In this document: positions 34,462 through 43,985 of the stretch, in pieces
Layout: the number at the start of each line of letters is the position of its first letter
How positions within the stretch are numbered: the stretch's first letter is position 1
From: Bacteroidota bacterium
GTDB lineage: Bacteria > Bacteroidota > Bacteroidia > Chitinophagales > Chitinophagaceae
Length of the DNA: 64,000 nt
NCBI GenBank assembly: GCA_016868815.1
Contig: VGFQ01000011.1
Location: forward strand, 1-64,000
Direction of reading: 5' to 3'
Made by a program: the position numbers and the translations under genes
Notes under the pieces: generated by a model
Told to the model about the DNA's origin: nothing
Seen by the model: the letters and a program-made list of their open reading frames with translations, nothing else
Databases searched by the model: none

Positions 34462-35517
34462 TCAGAGTGTATCCACCATATCCCAAAACGCCTGGACCTT
34501 CGGCGTCCAAGATAGCTTTCCCCGCTCCTCCAGGCAATGTGCTTTGAAGCGTTCGATGAGTGCGTCATCAAAATAGAGCCTTTCGACGGCTTCAATAAAG
34601 GCTGCCGTGTCACCAGGCGCTACCGGCAAGCCAAAGCGTTCCAGTTCCAGTTCAGACATTCCGGAGAAGCGGCTATATACAAATGGCAAGCAGCAGGAGA
34701 TGTACTCGTTCAGTGAATTGCTGCTGGCGGCATGGACCAGAGGCAGGATGCCTATCTCGCAGCGGGCATATGCAGCCATCATAGCCTCGTCGTCGAGATA
34801 TCCATGGAAGACGACATTGTGTTGTGATTCAGCAAAGGTGCGGATGGTAAGGTTCCCTACAATCTCAAAGTAAACTTCAGGGTGATGCTTTCCAAAATGG
34901 GTGATCAGCGCCTGCGTGACAGCATGATCTCTTCTATTAGCCCCGGCCACCAGAATACGCTTCTCAGGACCAGCTTTTTTGGGGATGGGCCTGAAATAAT
35001 CCGTGTTCGTACCCAGCGGCAAGATCTCTATCCGTGGGCCTTTCTTGGCAAAATGGCCTCGCAGGAAATCCCGCACCTCCTGTGAAGTCACGAGGATCAG
35101 GTCTGACCGGCGGAAATGTGCTAAGTGGTGAAACCGATATTGCAGTTCCTCGACACTGAAGTAGCTATAAAGAACCACTTTGCACCGCAGCCATCGCCGC
35201 AGGAAGGAAAAAAGATAGTAGTTGAAGTCGGCATAAGGATATACCACCACGTCTGGACGTTGACGGATGGCGGCCAGGATACCCCACAACTCTTCTTGCA
35301 CGGAAGCACTGGTATAAGGGATAATCAGGTCTTTGTACCGGCGCCCGTTGGATACGCGCTTCAGGAAGGCAGCCATCCGATTGGGAAGCCAAATCTTCTT
35401 TCCATTATACTTTTGAAATGCAGGATCCAGCAGGTGGAAAAAAAACTCGACAGAGTTGAGCTTGGCCCGCAGCTGCATTTTTCTAGATACAATCAAAATC
35501 TTGTGCCGGGTCGTCAT
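34462..35517 (-). CDS. Glycosyltransferase family 4-like protein
   Basis: A 351-residue GT-B fold protein. The C-terminal half has the recognisable parts: EILPLGTNTDYF, KKAGPEKRILVAGANRRDH, VVFHGYLDDEAMMAAYARCEIGILPLVHAASSNSLNEYISCCLPFVYS with the E-x7-E-like nucleotide-sugar site, and LPVAPGDTAAFIEAVERL. The N-terminal acceptor domain is divergent. The sugar donor and acceptor cannot be told. It is downstream of the GT2 and asnB-like genes on the same strand (100-base gap to GT2), suggesting assembly of a surface or exopolysaccharide. Confidence 0.85.
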   Translation of the reverse strand: MTTRHKILIVSRKMQLRAKLNSVEFFFHLLDPAFQKYNGKKIWLPNRMAAFLKRVSNGRRYKDLIIPYTSASVQEELWGILAAIRQRPDVVVYPYADFNYYLFSFLRRWLRCKVVLYSYFSVEELQYRFHHLAHFRRSDLILVTSQEVRDFLRGHFAKKGPRIEILPLGTNTDYFRPIPKKAGPEKRILVAGANRRDHAVTQALITHFGKHHPEVYFEIVGNLTIRTFAESQHNVVFHGYLDDEAMMAAYARCEIGILPLVHAASSNSLNEYISCCLPFVYSRFSGMSELELERFGLPVAPGDTAAFIEAVERLYFDDALIERFKAHCLEERGKLSWTPKVQAFWDMVDTL

Positions 35518-35617
35518 ACTTGCTTGATCGGAGGATGAAATGTTGGACGAGGAGGGATCAGCAGTTTAGGTGGATTGATAAGAAATGGTTTCTATTAGGT
35601 GACGGGCTCTTTCATCA

Positions 35618-36613
35618 TTATGCTAGAGGAGTCATCTGTACATCTGGGATGCCGGGCAACCGATCAGAAAGCCGGCCCCGGAGAAGGTTGCCTGCCAGGA
35701 AACGCAGTGCGGAGAGAGGGTTTCGGGACAAGGCTACTTGGAAAAAATCTACAAACCCGCGCAGATCTCCCATCTGCAGGTTCACCAACGCCGTATCCAT
35801 GACCAGTCTTACTCTCTTGAATTCACCGGCGGTGGCAGGCACCTGCTGACGGACAGCCTCCATCCAGACTTGGGTTGGCTCTGCGTCTAATGGCAGCTTG
35901 TTTTCGACGCGGTATTGCGCGAAGGCGCGCGGGATGGCATTGGAATAGGTGGTACGTGGCTGGTAAATCAGCGAGTTGGGGATGAGTCGGCGGCCGTAGA
36001 GAGGTTTGTTGATGTTCAGACAAGGCGCCGCGGTCAGTTCCATCAGCCGAAGCCAATGGTCAACATCCATCCCCGTCCGGAGATAGGTATTATAACCACC
36101 CACTCGGAGTGACCGTTCCCGGAGGAACATGCAGGCAGGATCTGTGAATGTGCGCCAATTCCCGACTAAGTCTTGCCAGGTTTCCAAGAGATATGCACTA
36201 TCAGGACGCAGCGGTGCATGGAAGGGCTTTCCGTGCACCGTCAGCCAGTATCTCATGCAGCTGACGAAGGCTACTTCCGGATGTGCCTCATGCATTTCAA
36301 ATTGCAGAGACAAGCGAGATGGATGCGAACGATCGTCGGAGTCCTGACGTGCAATATATTTCCCATGTGCCGCCTGGATGCCCAAGTTCATAGCGGCAGG
36401 ATATCCGCCATTGACAGGTGTTTTGAATATGCGCAGCCGTCCGCCTGCAGCATCCGCCAGGTGGGTAAGGATACGGGGGGATTCATCAGTAGAGCAGTCG
36501 TCCACGGCTATGACCTCGAAGCGACCTTGAAAATCCTGCCCCAACATACTCTGGATGCACTCTTCAATCAGCGCAGCTGCATTGTAGACCGGTATGACGA
36601 CAGAGATATCCAT
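35618..36613 (-). CDS. Glycosyltransferase family 2 protein
   Basis: A 331-residue GT-A fold transferase. It starts MDISVVIPVYNAAALIEECIQSML, then VIAVDDCSTDESPRIL, NGGYPAAMNLGIQAAHGKYIARQDSDDRSHPSRL with the metal-binding DSDD, and MDVDHWLRLME with the downstream ED-like acid. The C-terminal 100 residues form a helical extension. The ORF-track start at 36625 overlaps the asnB-like gene by 13 bases; the second methionine at 36613 is the conserved start, overlapping its stop codon by a base. Tight coupling indicates an operon. Confidence 0.9.
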   Translation of the reverse strand: MDISVVIPVYNAAALIEECIQSMLGQDFQGRFEVIAVDDCSTDESPRILTHLADAAGGRLRIFKTPVNGGYPAAMNLGIQAAHGKYIARQDSDDRSHPSRLSLQFEMHEAHPEVAFVSCMRYWLTVHGKPFHAPLRPDSAYLLETWQDLVGNWRTFTDPACMFLRERSLRVGGYNTYLRTGMDVDHWLRLMELTAAPCLNINKPLYGRRLIPNSLIYQPRTTYSNAIPRAFAQYRVENKLPLDAEPTQVWMEAVRQQVPATAGEFKRVRLVMDTALVNLQMGDLRGFVDFFQVALSRNPLSALRFLAGNLLRGRLSDRLPGIPDVQMTPLA

Positions 36614-38448
36614 TAGCTGACCCATTGATTAGCCAGGGCACATTTCTGCCAGGCATACAGATGCCAGACCGCCTGGTGGGAATGATGCTGATGGGAAAAG
36701 TACCCTTTTACAAAGGCAGTGACTTCTTGGGCGTCGATGAATGTAGCACCAAAGAATGGCATCTGACATGTAGTCGTAACGACATCTTCTTTGAGTAGAC
36801 CACGCAGCAGATGCCGCATCGGCAGCGTGAACCCAATCTTTCGCCGGAAAGACTCTCCTCCCGGATAGCAGGAGCGGAAGATCTGTTTAAGGGGGCGCTT
36901 GAGGTCGGTTTCCTTCTGAATTGTCGGAAGGTAGGTCTTTGACAGGTCAATGATATCCCGGCTCAGATAAGGGACCCTTACTTCAACAGAGCTGGCCATG
37001 CTCATCATATCAACCTTGCGGAGTACCATCTGCAGATAGCCGTAATAGTCAGCACGGGTGACGATGCTGGAGAGATTCTCATCGCCAGATGTGTTACCAA
37101 TACCAAACACTTCATTGCATGCAGCAGAAAAGTCATGGCGCCCAAGCAATCGATCCAACGCTGCTGGGTGAATGGACATCTGCGTTTCCCGGTAGGCTTC
37201 CGCAGGATTGGATAGATATAATATGGTGTTCGAGGCACGCGGACCTCCCAGTGCCTTTCGTGCAGCGGAAAAACCTTTTCGGAGCACCCGCGGTGCGTGA
37301 AACATCCAGCCATCCCGAAAGAAAGCCAGATGTCGGTTATAGCCGAAGAAAAGTTCATCACCCCCATCGCCTGACAGCATTACGGTCGCACCTTGCCGGG
37401 CAGCACGGCAGATGAAAAATGTGGGAATGGTGGAGAAATCCCCACAGGGCTCACTCATGTACCGAAAATGGTCATCGACTGCTTGCCTTATGTCTGATTC
37501 GGTATAGTCAATGTTCAAATAGTCTAGCTGGATGATGCGGGAGAGGGCATTTGCTACAGACGACTCATCCAGCGATACATCATATCTATTTCGGAAGGTA
37601 TAGCCGCGGAGGTCTGGCTTGTGATGCTTGGCAAAGGCGTTGATGACTGGGCTGTCGACGCCACCACTCATGAATGCGGCTACAGGCACATCGGCCACCA
37701 GCTGGTCTATGATAGACGCATTGATGTGTGCTTTCAGCAGAGCATGCTCACAGTCGGGGCCTGCACCGGCATCTCTTTGATAAATATAGTATCGCTTTTG
37801 TTGGATAACAAGTCCAGTGGCGATATCCAGGCATACCATCTCGCCTGGCATCACCTGGCGGATGCCTTCGAAGATCGTATCTGGCGCCAGCATATAGCCG
37901 AGCGCAAGATAGTCGGTGATGTTTCGGGGTGATAGGCCTCGGTTTACTCCAGCAGGAAGATGTAGGAGCTGATTAAGCTGAGAGCCGAAAACCAAGGGGC
38001 GGCCCGGGTGATAATACAGAGGCTTGATTCCAGCCATATCACGTGCCAGCCAGGCCTGGCCGCGGCTATAGTCAACCCAGCAAATGGCAAACATGCCATC
38101 TAACTCGGGGATGATAGAGGTAAAGTCCTGTTGATGGAATAGGTGAAAGAGGGTCTCGGTATCTCCATGGCCTTTGCAGTGGCTGACCGCAAACTTCTGC
38201 CGCAGCCGGCTATGGTTATATACCTCCCCATTGAACAGCAGCACTTGTTGCCCATCCCTGCTAACCATTGGCTGGTTTCCGGTCTCACTGAGATCCTGAA
38301 TGGAGAGTCTATTAAAGCCAAAAAGATGCGTATCTCTGCGGTGCACACCACAGGAGTCTGGCCCGCGATGACGACTCAGCTGGAGTGTCTCGCGGAAGGC
38401 TGTCTCATCAATGTTTTCTGGGCCAATATAGCCTAAGAATCCGCACAT
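36613..38448 (-). CDS. asnB: Asparagine synthase (glutamine-hydrolysing) family amidotransferase
   Basis: A 611-residue two-domain protein. The N-terminal class II glutaminase begins MCGFLGYIGP with Cys2 as nucleophile and has SRHRGPDSCG and FNGEVYNH; the C-terminal synthase has the PP-loop VAAFMSGGVDSPVINAFA and LSGDGGDELFFGYNRH. Within polysaccharide clusters such proteins often amidate uronic acids or other acids rather than make free asparagine, so the substrate is open. It leads the asnB-GT2-GT4 run. On the minus strand TATCTTTTG at 38488-38480 may be its promoter. Confidence 0.88.
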   Translation of the reverse strand: MCGFLGYIGPENIDETAFRETLQLSRHRGPDSCGVHRRDTHLFGFNRLSIQDLSETGNQPMVSRDGQQVLLFNGEVYNHSRLRQKFAVSHCKGHGDTETLFHLFHQQDFTSIIPELDGMFAICWVDYSRGQAWLARDMAGIKPLYYHPGRPLVFGSQLNQLLHLPAGVNRGLSPRNITDYLALGYMLAPDTIFEGIRQVMPGEMVCLDIATGLVIQQKRYYIYQRDAGAGPDCEHALLKAHINASIIDQLVADVPVAAFMSGGVDSPVINAFAKHHKPDLRGYTFRNRYDVSLDESSVANALSRIIQLDYLNIDYTESDIRQAVDDHFRYMSEPCGDFSTIPTFFICRAARQGATVMLSGDGGDELFFGYNRHLAFFRDGWMFHAPRVLRKGFSAARKALGGPRASNTILYLSNPAEAYRETQMSIHPAALDRLLGRHDFSAACNEVFGIGNTSGDENLSSIVTRADYYGYLQMVLRKVDMMSMASSVEVRVPYLSRDIIDLSKTYLPTIQKETDLKRPLKQIFRSCYPGGESFRRKIGFTLPMRHLLRGLLKEDVVTTTCQMPFFGATFIDAQEVTAFVKGYFSHQHHSHQAVWHLYAWQKCALANQWVS

Positions 38449-38479
38449 TGTAGACGTTTACGCAGTCATGCGCTCAACA

Positions 38480-38488
38480 CAAAAGATA
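38480..38488 (-). promoter_or_regulatory. Possible -7 element of the asnB-led polysaccharide operon
   Basis: TATCTTTTG on the minus strand is one T longer than TAnnTTTG and ends about 31 bases before the ATG at 38448. The divergent epimerase gene shows no clear element; its ATG is directly preceded by GGTAAAAAAA. Confidence 0.3.
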
Positions 38489-38672
38489 CAAATCGAGGAC
38501 ATCAAATGTACTCTCTCCGTTTTGAAATTACAACCATAGCAAGTTTATCCGTACCAACTAAATCTCAGGCTTTGATTTATACCAGTCATGGTTTTATCTT
38601 AGCGAATAAACAAACTGCTGCGCAGTCTACCCACCTTGCCTTTTTACTACCTAGGACTGGCAGGTAAAAAAA

Positions 38673-39722
38673 ATGAAGATCCTCGTCACCGGCACTGCTG
38701 GGTTTATTGGCTACCATCTCGCAGAAATACTGCTTTCAGATGGTCATGAGCTAGTCGGCATTGACGCGCTCAACACATACTACGACGTGATGTTAAAGCA
38801 TGCCCGTCTTCGTACCCACGGCATCGATTCGGCTGGCATGATCGACCGCCAGATACTGTCCAGCAGCAGTCACCCGGGCTATCGTTTCTTAAAAGCAGAC
38901 TTGGCAGATCACGACTTTATTGTATCCTTCATGCAGGAGGAGCGATTCGACTATGTCGTCAACCTAGCCGCACAGGCAGGCGTAAGACATAGCCTCGAAA
39001 AACCCCGGGACTATACTCATAGCAACATCGATGGCTTCCTCAGCATCCTTGAAGGATGTCGCCACTCCGAGGTCAAACACCTTGTCTATGCCAGTACTTC
39101 CAGCGTATATGGCTTGAATAAGAACATGCCCTTCGACGAGCGCAGACCCGTAGACCACCCGATGGCTTTATACGCCGCCACCAAAAGAGCCAACGAGCTC
39201 ATGGCTCACTCCTACAGTCATCTCTTTGGCATCCCTACCAGCGGCCTTCGATTCTTCACTGTCTATGGCCCCTGGGGAAGACCCGATATGGCATTGTTCC
39301 TTTTCACCAAAGCCATGCTACAGGGTCAGCCGATCAAAGTCTATAACCATGGCCGGATGTTGCGTGACTTCACCTATGTCGGAGACATAGTCGAAAGCAT
39401 ACGCAGGCTTGTGGTGAAGCCCGTTGGCCCCGATCCGGACTGGAATCCCTCCCATCCCACTAGCTCCAGCTCCAGTGCCCCATACCGGATATTCAACATC
39501 GGCAACGCTGCCCCCGTGCCTCTGATGGAGTATATCCAGGCCCTCGAGGATGCGTTGGGGGTCAAAGCCGACATGCAGTTTATGGACATGCAGGCCGGAG
39601 ATGTTCCGGAAACCCATGCCGACACCAGAGCCCTGGAGGAATATGTCGGATTTCGCCCAGCTACACCCATACAAGAAGGCGTCCGTCGCTTCGTAGAATG
39701 GTATCGTGCATACCACATCTAA
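38673..39722 (+). CDS. NAD-dependent sugar-nucleotide epimerase (UDP-glucuronate 4-epimerase-like)
   Basis: A 349-residue short-chain dehydrogenase/reductase of the extended type. It starts MKILVTGTAGFIGYHLAE (NAD loop), has NLAAQAGVRHSLEKPRDYTHSNIDG, the catalytic set in YASTSSVYG and YAATKRANE (YxxxK), and RFFTVYGPWGRPDMALFLFTKAMLQGQPIKVYN, which is close to bacterial UDP-glucuronate 4-epimerases. These make UDP-galacturonate for surface polysaccharides. It is divergent from the asnB-led operon and likely supplies its precursors. A Ser/Pro-rich insertion (HPTSSSSSAP) lies near residue 268. Confidence 0.92.
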   Translation: MKILVTGTAGFIGYHLAEILLSDGHELVGIDALNTYYDVMLKHARLRTHGIDSAGMIDRQILSSSSHPGYRFLKADLADHDFIVSFMQEERFDYVVNLAAQAGVRHSLEKPRDYTHSNIDGFLSILEGCRHSEVKHLVYASTSSVYGLNKNMPFDERRPVDHPMALYAATKRANELMAHSYSHLFGIPTSGLRFFTVYGPWGRPDMALFLFTKAMLQGQPIKVYNHGRMLRDFTYVGDIVESIRRLVVKPVGPDPDWNPSHPTSSSSSAPYRIFNIGNAAPVPLMEYIQALEDALGVKADMQFMDMQAGDVPETHADTRALEEYVGFRPATPIQEGVRRFVEWYRAYHI

Positions 39723-39828
39723 CGAGGTGGCTTCCATCAGCATCATGGCTTGCCATCTCTGCCAGCTGTAATTCAAAAGGGAAATGAAGCATCCCCTGCA
39801 ACATGAGCAATGAATCTCCACTGCTGAC

Positions 39829-41409
39829 ATGAAACCTATCACATACATCCTCTTGGCGATGGCAGCCGTGGCAAGTGGAGCTGCTCTATATGTTCAAAAG
39901 GACCGCCTCCTGCCGGCCAGGCCCCAGCACCAAACATCTTCAGATACCAGCATCCAAGGCATCTTAGCCTCCAAAGGTCCGTACGACACCAGCTTTGTCT
40001 CTCTGGACAAACGCCCCGTGCCCGTCTGGTTCGAAGATGCCAAGTTCGGCATCTTCATCCACTGGGGCCCCTATTCGGTCCCGGCATGGGCTCCCAAAGG
40101 CAGTTATGCAGAATGGTACCAGCGATGGCTCAAAGAGAAGAAGACATACGGAAACGTACAGCCTCATGCCAAGGAAATCTGGCAGCACCACGCCGATGTA
40201 TACGGCAGTGACCGCAGCTACTATGAGTTCGGAAAGGATTTCAAAGCCGACGACTTCGACCCTACCCAATGGGCCAGGCTCTTTGAAGAGGCCGGCGCCA
40301 GGTATATGGTGATCACTTCCAAGCACCATGATGGCTTCACCCTGTGGCCCTCCAAAGAGGCCGACCGCAGCTGGGGATTTCCCTGGAGCAGTCAGACGGC
40401 AGGGCCCAAACGCGACCTGCTGGGCGCATTGAAACGTGAAGTCGATAAAACCCAGGTGAAATTCGGGATGTACTACTCGTTGTACGAATGGTACAACCCA
40501 CTCTATGCGCAACAGGATAAGTCAGCCTACGTGTTGACGCATATGCTGCCACAGATGAAAGAGCTCATCGAAACCTATAAGCCCTGGGTCTTCTGGACAG
40601 ACGGGCAGTGGGAACATTCCAGCGCTACCTGGCGGAGCAAGGAGTTCGTCTCCTGGCTCTACAACGAGAGCCCCGTCAAAGACAGGGTAGCCATCAACGG
40701 CCGCTGGGGGAGTGACATCGACAAGCTCAAAGGACCCTATCTAGGCAACTTTATCTCCACCGAATACGACGGTGTCGGGGCCCTGGAACGCCCCTGGGAG
40801 GAATGCAGGGGCATCGGCTATTCCTTCGGCTACAACCGCAATGAAGACATTGAAGACTACAATACTGCGCAGACCCTCATTCTCATGCTCGTCGACATCG
40901 TCAGCCATGGTGGCAACCTCCTGCTCGACATCGGCCCCGACGGCCATGGGAAGATACCCCCTGTGATGCAAGAGCGGCTGCTGCAGATCGGCGACTGGCT
41001 CCGGATCAACGGCGAGGCGATCTATGGATCTCGTAAGTATGATAGGCCTGTGCAATGGTCGGCCGGCCGCCACACCGATGGCGCTACCTATAAGAAAGAA
41101 AAAAAGCTGTCCTACCTCGGAGGCGATTTCATCCTCAAACAGACCGTCGACCCCGACCCGGGCCAGGCCGTGAAAGAGGTCTTCTTCACCCAAAAAGGAG
41201 ACACCGTATATGCCATCCTGCCGTCATGGGGCAAAGGTGGAAAAATAACCCTGCGCGACTTCGACATGAAAGGCCGCCGAGCGGTGCTGCTGGAGACTGG
41301 CCAGCCGCTGGGGCAGTCTCAGAAGGGCGGCGACACGGAACTCTCACTCCCCCCTTTCAACCCCGACCGCATCCGCAGCCGGCATGCCTATGTAGTCCGC
41401 ATCTCCTGA
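39829..41409 (+). CDS. Alpha-L-fucosidase (GH29)
   Basis: A 526-residue glycoside hydrolase with an N-terminal hydrophobic segment (about residues 4-22) that could be a signal anchor. GH29 marks are WFEDAKFGIFIHWGPYSVPAWA, YMVITSKHHDGFTLWPS, GMYYSLYEWYNP and the nucleophile-bearing VFWTDGQWEHS, followed by LLLDIGPDGHGKIP. It removes terminal alpha-L-fucose by a retaining mechanism. The C-terminal 130 residues form the usual beta-sandwich. The GntP permease gene follows after 80 bases in the same direction, so uptake and hydrolysis may be linked. Confidence 0.93.
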   Translation: MKPITYILLAMAAVASGAALYVQKDRLLPARPQHQTSSDTSIQGILASKGPYDTSFVSLDKRPVPVWFEDAKFGIFIHWGPYSVPAWAPKGSYAEWYQRWLKEKKTYGNVQPHAKEIWQHHADVYGSDRSYYEFGKDFKADDFDPTQWARLFEEAGARYMVITSKHHDGFTLWPSKEADRSWGFPWSSQTAGPKRDLLGALKREVDKTQVKFGMYYSLYEWYNPLYAQQDKSAYVLTHMLPQMKELIETYKPWVFWTDGQWEHSSATWRSKEFVSWLYNESPVKDRVAINGRWGSDIDKLKGPYLGNFISTEYDGVGALERPWEECRGIGYSFGYNRNEDIEDYNTAQTLILMLVDIVSHGGNLLLDIGPDGHGKIPPVMQERLLQIGDWLRINGEAIYGSRKYDRPVQWSAGRHTDGATYKKEKKLSYLGGDFILKQTVDPDPGQAVKEVFFTQKGDTVYAILPSWGKGGKITLRDFDMKGRRAVLLETGQPLGQSQKGGDTELSLPPFNPDRIRSRHAYVVRIS

Positions 41410-41491
41410 AGCGCTTCCCCTCTCGTGCTCCACTATGGCTCACTGCCCGGTGATACGGGCATCCCCGTATATTCGTTGGCTATAGCAGAAC

Positions 41492-42811
41492 ATGTCCACC
41501 CTCCCGCTTATTAGCCTGACGCTGATCGCGCTTGTCTGGCTGATCTCCGTTGTCAGGCTTCCGACCTTCCTGGCTTTTCTGCTAGTATCGGTCTGCCTGG
41601 CCCTGACATGCGGACTGGATGCCGCTTCCACCATGAATGCCGTACAGAAGGGCATGGGCTCGACGCTCGGCTCGATCGTGCCCATCATATTGACGGGAGC
41701 CTGGCTTGGAGGCATCGCCGCACGGACAGGCGCCACGAGCGTCCTGGCAGAATCCATCGTGTCGAGATTGGGTACGCGACGACTTCCACTGGCATTCCTC
41801 CTGACGGGCTTCCTCGTGGGCATCCCCCTTTTCTTCGCCGTAGGCTTCTTTCTGCTGGTACCCATCGCGCTCTCCGTCGCTCGAATCCATCGCCTGCACC
41901 CCCTCTCCATCGGGATACCGCTGCTGGCATCACTGTCCATCGCCCAGGGATACCTCCCGCCCCACCCCTCCTCCTATTACCTGGTGACCCATCTGCCGGG
42001 GGCCGACATGGGGCGTACGCTCGGCTGGGGCATCGTGGTCTCGATCCCCGCGATGCTGGTGTCGGGACTGCTCTTCGGCCGCTATGCGTCGAGGGTCGAC
42101 GCCCAACCCATGAACCTGGCACCCCAGACCCTGCCGGAGCGTAAGCCGTCGGCCGCGGCGGCCTTTTCCCTGATGTTGCTACCGGTGTTCCTGATTGGAC
42201 TCAAATCCCTCATGGGCAACCGCCTGGTCTCCTATCCCACCCTTGCCCGCACCATCGATGTGACAGGTGAACCGGTGGTGGCACTGATGCTTTCAGTACT
42301 GGCCGCCACCGCCTGGCTGGGCCTGCGGAACGGTCATCGATGGAGTGAGATGCAGCAATGGCTGCACGAAGGGGCGAAGGATATCGCACCCCTAGTCTTC
42401 ACCTTTGCCGGCGCGGGTGCGCTGAAAGAGGTGCTGGTGCAGTTGCAGCTGGGCGAAACGCTGTTCGCCATGTTCAGCGAGTCTGGCATCCCCCCGCTCG
42501 TAGCCGGATGGTCGGTGGCGGCTCTCCTCCGCATTGCCACTGGCTCCTCCACGGTGGCAGGCATCACCACGGCGGGCCTCATCCTACCCATCCTGCAGGC
42601 TTCTGGCACCGACCCCGATATGATGGTTCTCGCCATCGGAGCGGGCAGCATGGTCCTCTCACATGTCAACGACTCAGGCTTCTGGCTTTTTAAGGAATAT
42701 TTCGGTACCAGCCTGCGCGACACGCTGCGGACATGGACCGTCATGGAGACCCTGGTGGCGCTGACCGGACTGGCAGGTGTGATGGTGCTTGACAGGATCC
42801 TGCACGGCTAG
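41492..42811 (+). CDS. GntP family permease (gluconate/sugar acid transporter)
   Basis: A 439-residue inner-membrane transporter with about twelve hydrophobic segments. Family features are KGMGSTLGSIVPIILTGAWLGGIAARTGA, the PPHPSSY region, ALLRIATGSSTVAGITTAGLILPIL and SMVLSHVNDSGFWLFKEYFG. GntP proteins import gluconate, fructuronate or related hydroxy acids with protons. Placement after the alpha-L-fucosidase suggests a sugar acid such as L-fuconate or an oxidised product, which is inference. TATATTCG, a possible variant -7 element, lies 17 bases before the ATG. It converges on the queuosine-precursor transporter gene. Confidence 0.92.
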   Translation: MSTLPLISLTLIALVWLISVVRLPTFLAFLLVSVCLALTCGLDAASTMNAVQKGMGSTLGSIVPIILTGAWLGGIAARTGATSVLAESIVSRLGTRRLPLAFLLTGFLVGIPLFFAVGFFLLVPIALSVARIHRLHPLSIGIPLLASLSIAQGYLPPHPSSYYLVTHLPGADMGRTLGWGIVVSIPAMLVSGLLFGRYASRVDAQPMNLAPQTLPERKPSAAAAFSLMLLPVFLIGLKSLMGNRLVSYPTLARTIDVTGEPVVALMLSVLAATAWLGLRNGHRWSEMQQWLHEGAKDIAPLVFTFAGAGALKEVLVQLQLGETLFAMFSESGIPPLVAGWSVAALLRIATGSSTVAGITTAGLILPILQASGTDPDMMVLAIGAGSMVLSHVNDSGFWLFKEYFGTSLRDTLRTWTVMETLVALTGLAGVMVLDRILHG

Positions 42812-42827
42812 GGGGCCTATGCAGACA

Positions 42828-43637
42828 CTACCCCGCGGCGGGAATGTTCGTGGCCGGCACCTCATCCTGCCCCATAGCGGCCTTCTTCATGCGCCGGGCC
42901 GTCTCGTGGCCCAGATAGGCGTCGATGCGGTTCTCGGCCAGGTAGATCACGGGGGTCAGCAGGAAGGCCATGGTGAACTTATAGGTGTAGTTGACGAGGC
43001 AGATGGCCAGCACCTTCTGCCAGCTCCACCCATTGCCGATCTTGAAGGCGATGAAGAGGACCACGAAGCTGTCGATGAACTGCGAGACCAGCGTCGAGCC
43101 CGTGGCCCGCAGCCAGATCCACTTGTCGCCCGTGACACGCTTGATGCGGTGGAAGACGAAGACGTCCACGATCTGGCCGATGAGGAAGGCCGTGAGGCTT
43201 CCGAAGATGATCCACATGCCCTGTCCGAAGATGGCGGAGAAGGCGCGCTGCATGTCGGGGATGCCCTGGTCCTGCTTGGAGGCCACCCACCAGTCGGGCG
43301 GCGTGGTGCCCATGGCGAAGTAGAACATCACAAAGGCGTATCCAATGAGGGCGACAGCCGTGTAGGAGATGCGCTTCACAGCGCGGGGACCGTAGTATTC
43401 GTTGACAATGTCGGTCACGATAAACTCCAATGGCCATAGCAGCACACCGCAGGTGAGTGAGAACGAAAGTCCCGTCTCACCCATGATCGTCATGTTGACC
43501 GGATCGATGCCCAGCAAAGCCTCTAGCGAGAAGATCTTGCCGCCGATGCACTCGGCGATGAGTGCGTTGGCCACAAAGAATGCGGAGATGATGGTGAAGA
43601 CGCGGGCAGGGCGGTTCTCCAGAAGCTGCTTGACCAT
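42828..43637 (-). CDS. Queuosine precursor transporter (YhhQ/VUT family)
   Basis: A 269-residue membrane protein with six to seven hydrophobic segments. It has NALIAECIGGKIF near residue 25, PLEFIVTDIVNEYYGPRAVKRISY, WIIFGSLTAFLIGQIVDVFVFHRIKRVTGDKWIWLRATGSTLVSQFIDSFVVLFIAF, all typical of the QPTR/VUT_1 family that takes up queuine or preQ0/preQ1. The long first half of SLTCG and WWVASK is as in other Bacteroidota. It fits with the GluQ-type gene at the left edge, which needs queuosine-modified tRNA. Confidence 0.93.
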   Translation of the reverse strand: MVKQLLENRPARVFTIISAFFVANALIAECIGGKIFSLEALLGIDPVNMTIMGETGLSFSLTCGVLLWPLEFIVTDIVNEYYGPRAVKRISYTAVALIGYAFVMFYFAMGTTPPDWWVASKQDQGIPDMQRAFSAIFGQGMWIIFGSLTAFLIGQIVDVFVFHRIKRVTGDKWIWLRATGSTLVSQFIDSFVVLFIAFKIGNGWSWQKVLAICLVNYTYKFTMAFLLTPVIYLAENRIDAYLGHETARRMKKAAMGQDEVPATNIPAAG

Positions 43638-43985
43638 GGGATGGGTTTAAAGTCCTAACATACGGATAAATCCCGGGAGAAGACGGCCGCAACTGGAAAC
43701 AGCATCTGATCTCCATGCAACGCCGTTCGAACCCGCGTGTCTCATGATAGAAACAGCACAGAAATTGCACCCTGTATACGTGCATGGGAACTGACGACCT
43801 GGAAGCCCTCTTCAAAGATGCCTATCAAAGGCATGCCGCGCCAGTACCGAATTCGGCAACCTCACCCTGCGGGATCGGAAAGGAGGGATCTCGCTCTGAA
43901 GGGGCAAGACATCCGGTACATTTGAAAAAAAGGGCGACCTCCACCTAGGGCCGTCCCTTTGCTTTCTGGATTCCACTAGAAGCCG
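43638..43985. other. Intergenic region between the transporter and the GH16 gene
   Basis: A 348-base gap. It contains the GH16 terminator at its left-strand end (43924-43960). A short plus-strand ORF at 43784-43948 (54 codons, starting MGTDDLEALFKDAYQRHAAP) has the look of the N-terminus of Bacteroidota anti-sigma-like proteins but decays into low-quality sequence and runs through the terminator; I do not call it a gene. GTTCGAAC near 43727 is not part of a tRNA. Confidence 0.5.
43924..43960 (-). terminator. Rho-independent terminator of the GH16/SusCD locus
   Basis: On the minus strand AAAGGGACGGCC and GGTCGCCCTTT form a stem with one mismatch/bulge, followed by TTTTTT. It lies 26 bases after the GH16 stop and should end the transcript of the polysaccharide utilization locus. 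Confidence 0.75.

Noticed and set aside
43720-43740. GTTCGAAC string in the GH16 upstream gap, suggestive of a tRNA
   Set aside because: No cloverleaf can be formed; the arm lacks pairing.
43784-43948. 54-codon plus-strand ORF starting MGTDDLEALFKDAYQRH
   Set aside because: The first residues resemble anti-sigma-like N-termini, but the remainder is unlike protein, there is no promoter element, and it runs through the GH16 terminator.
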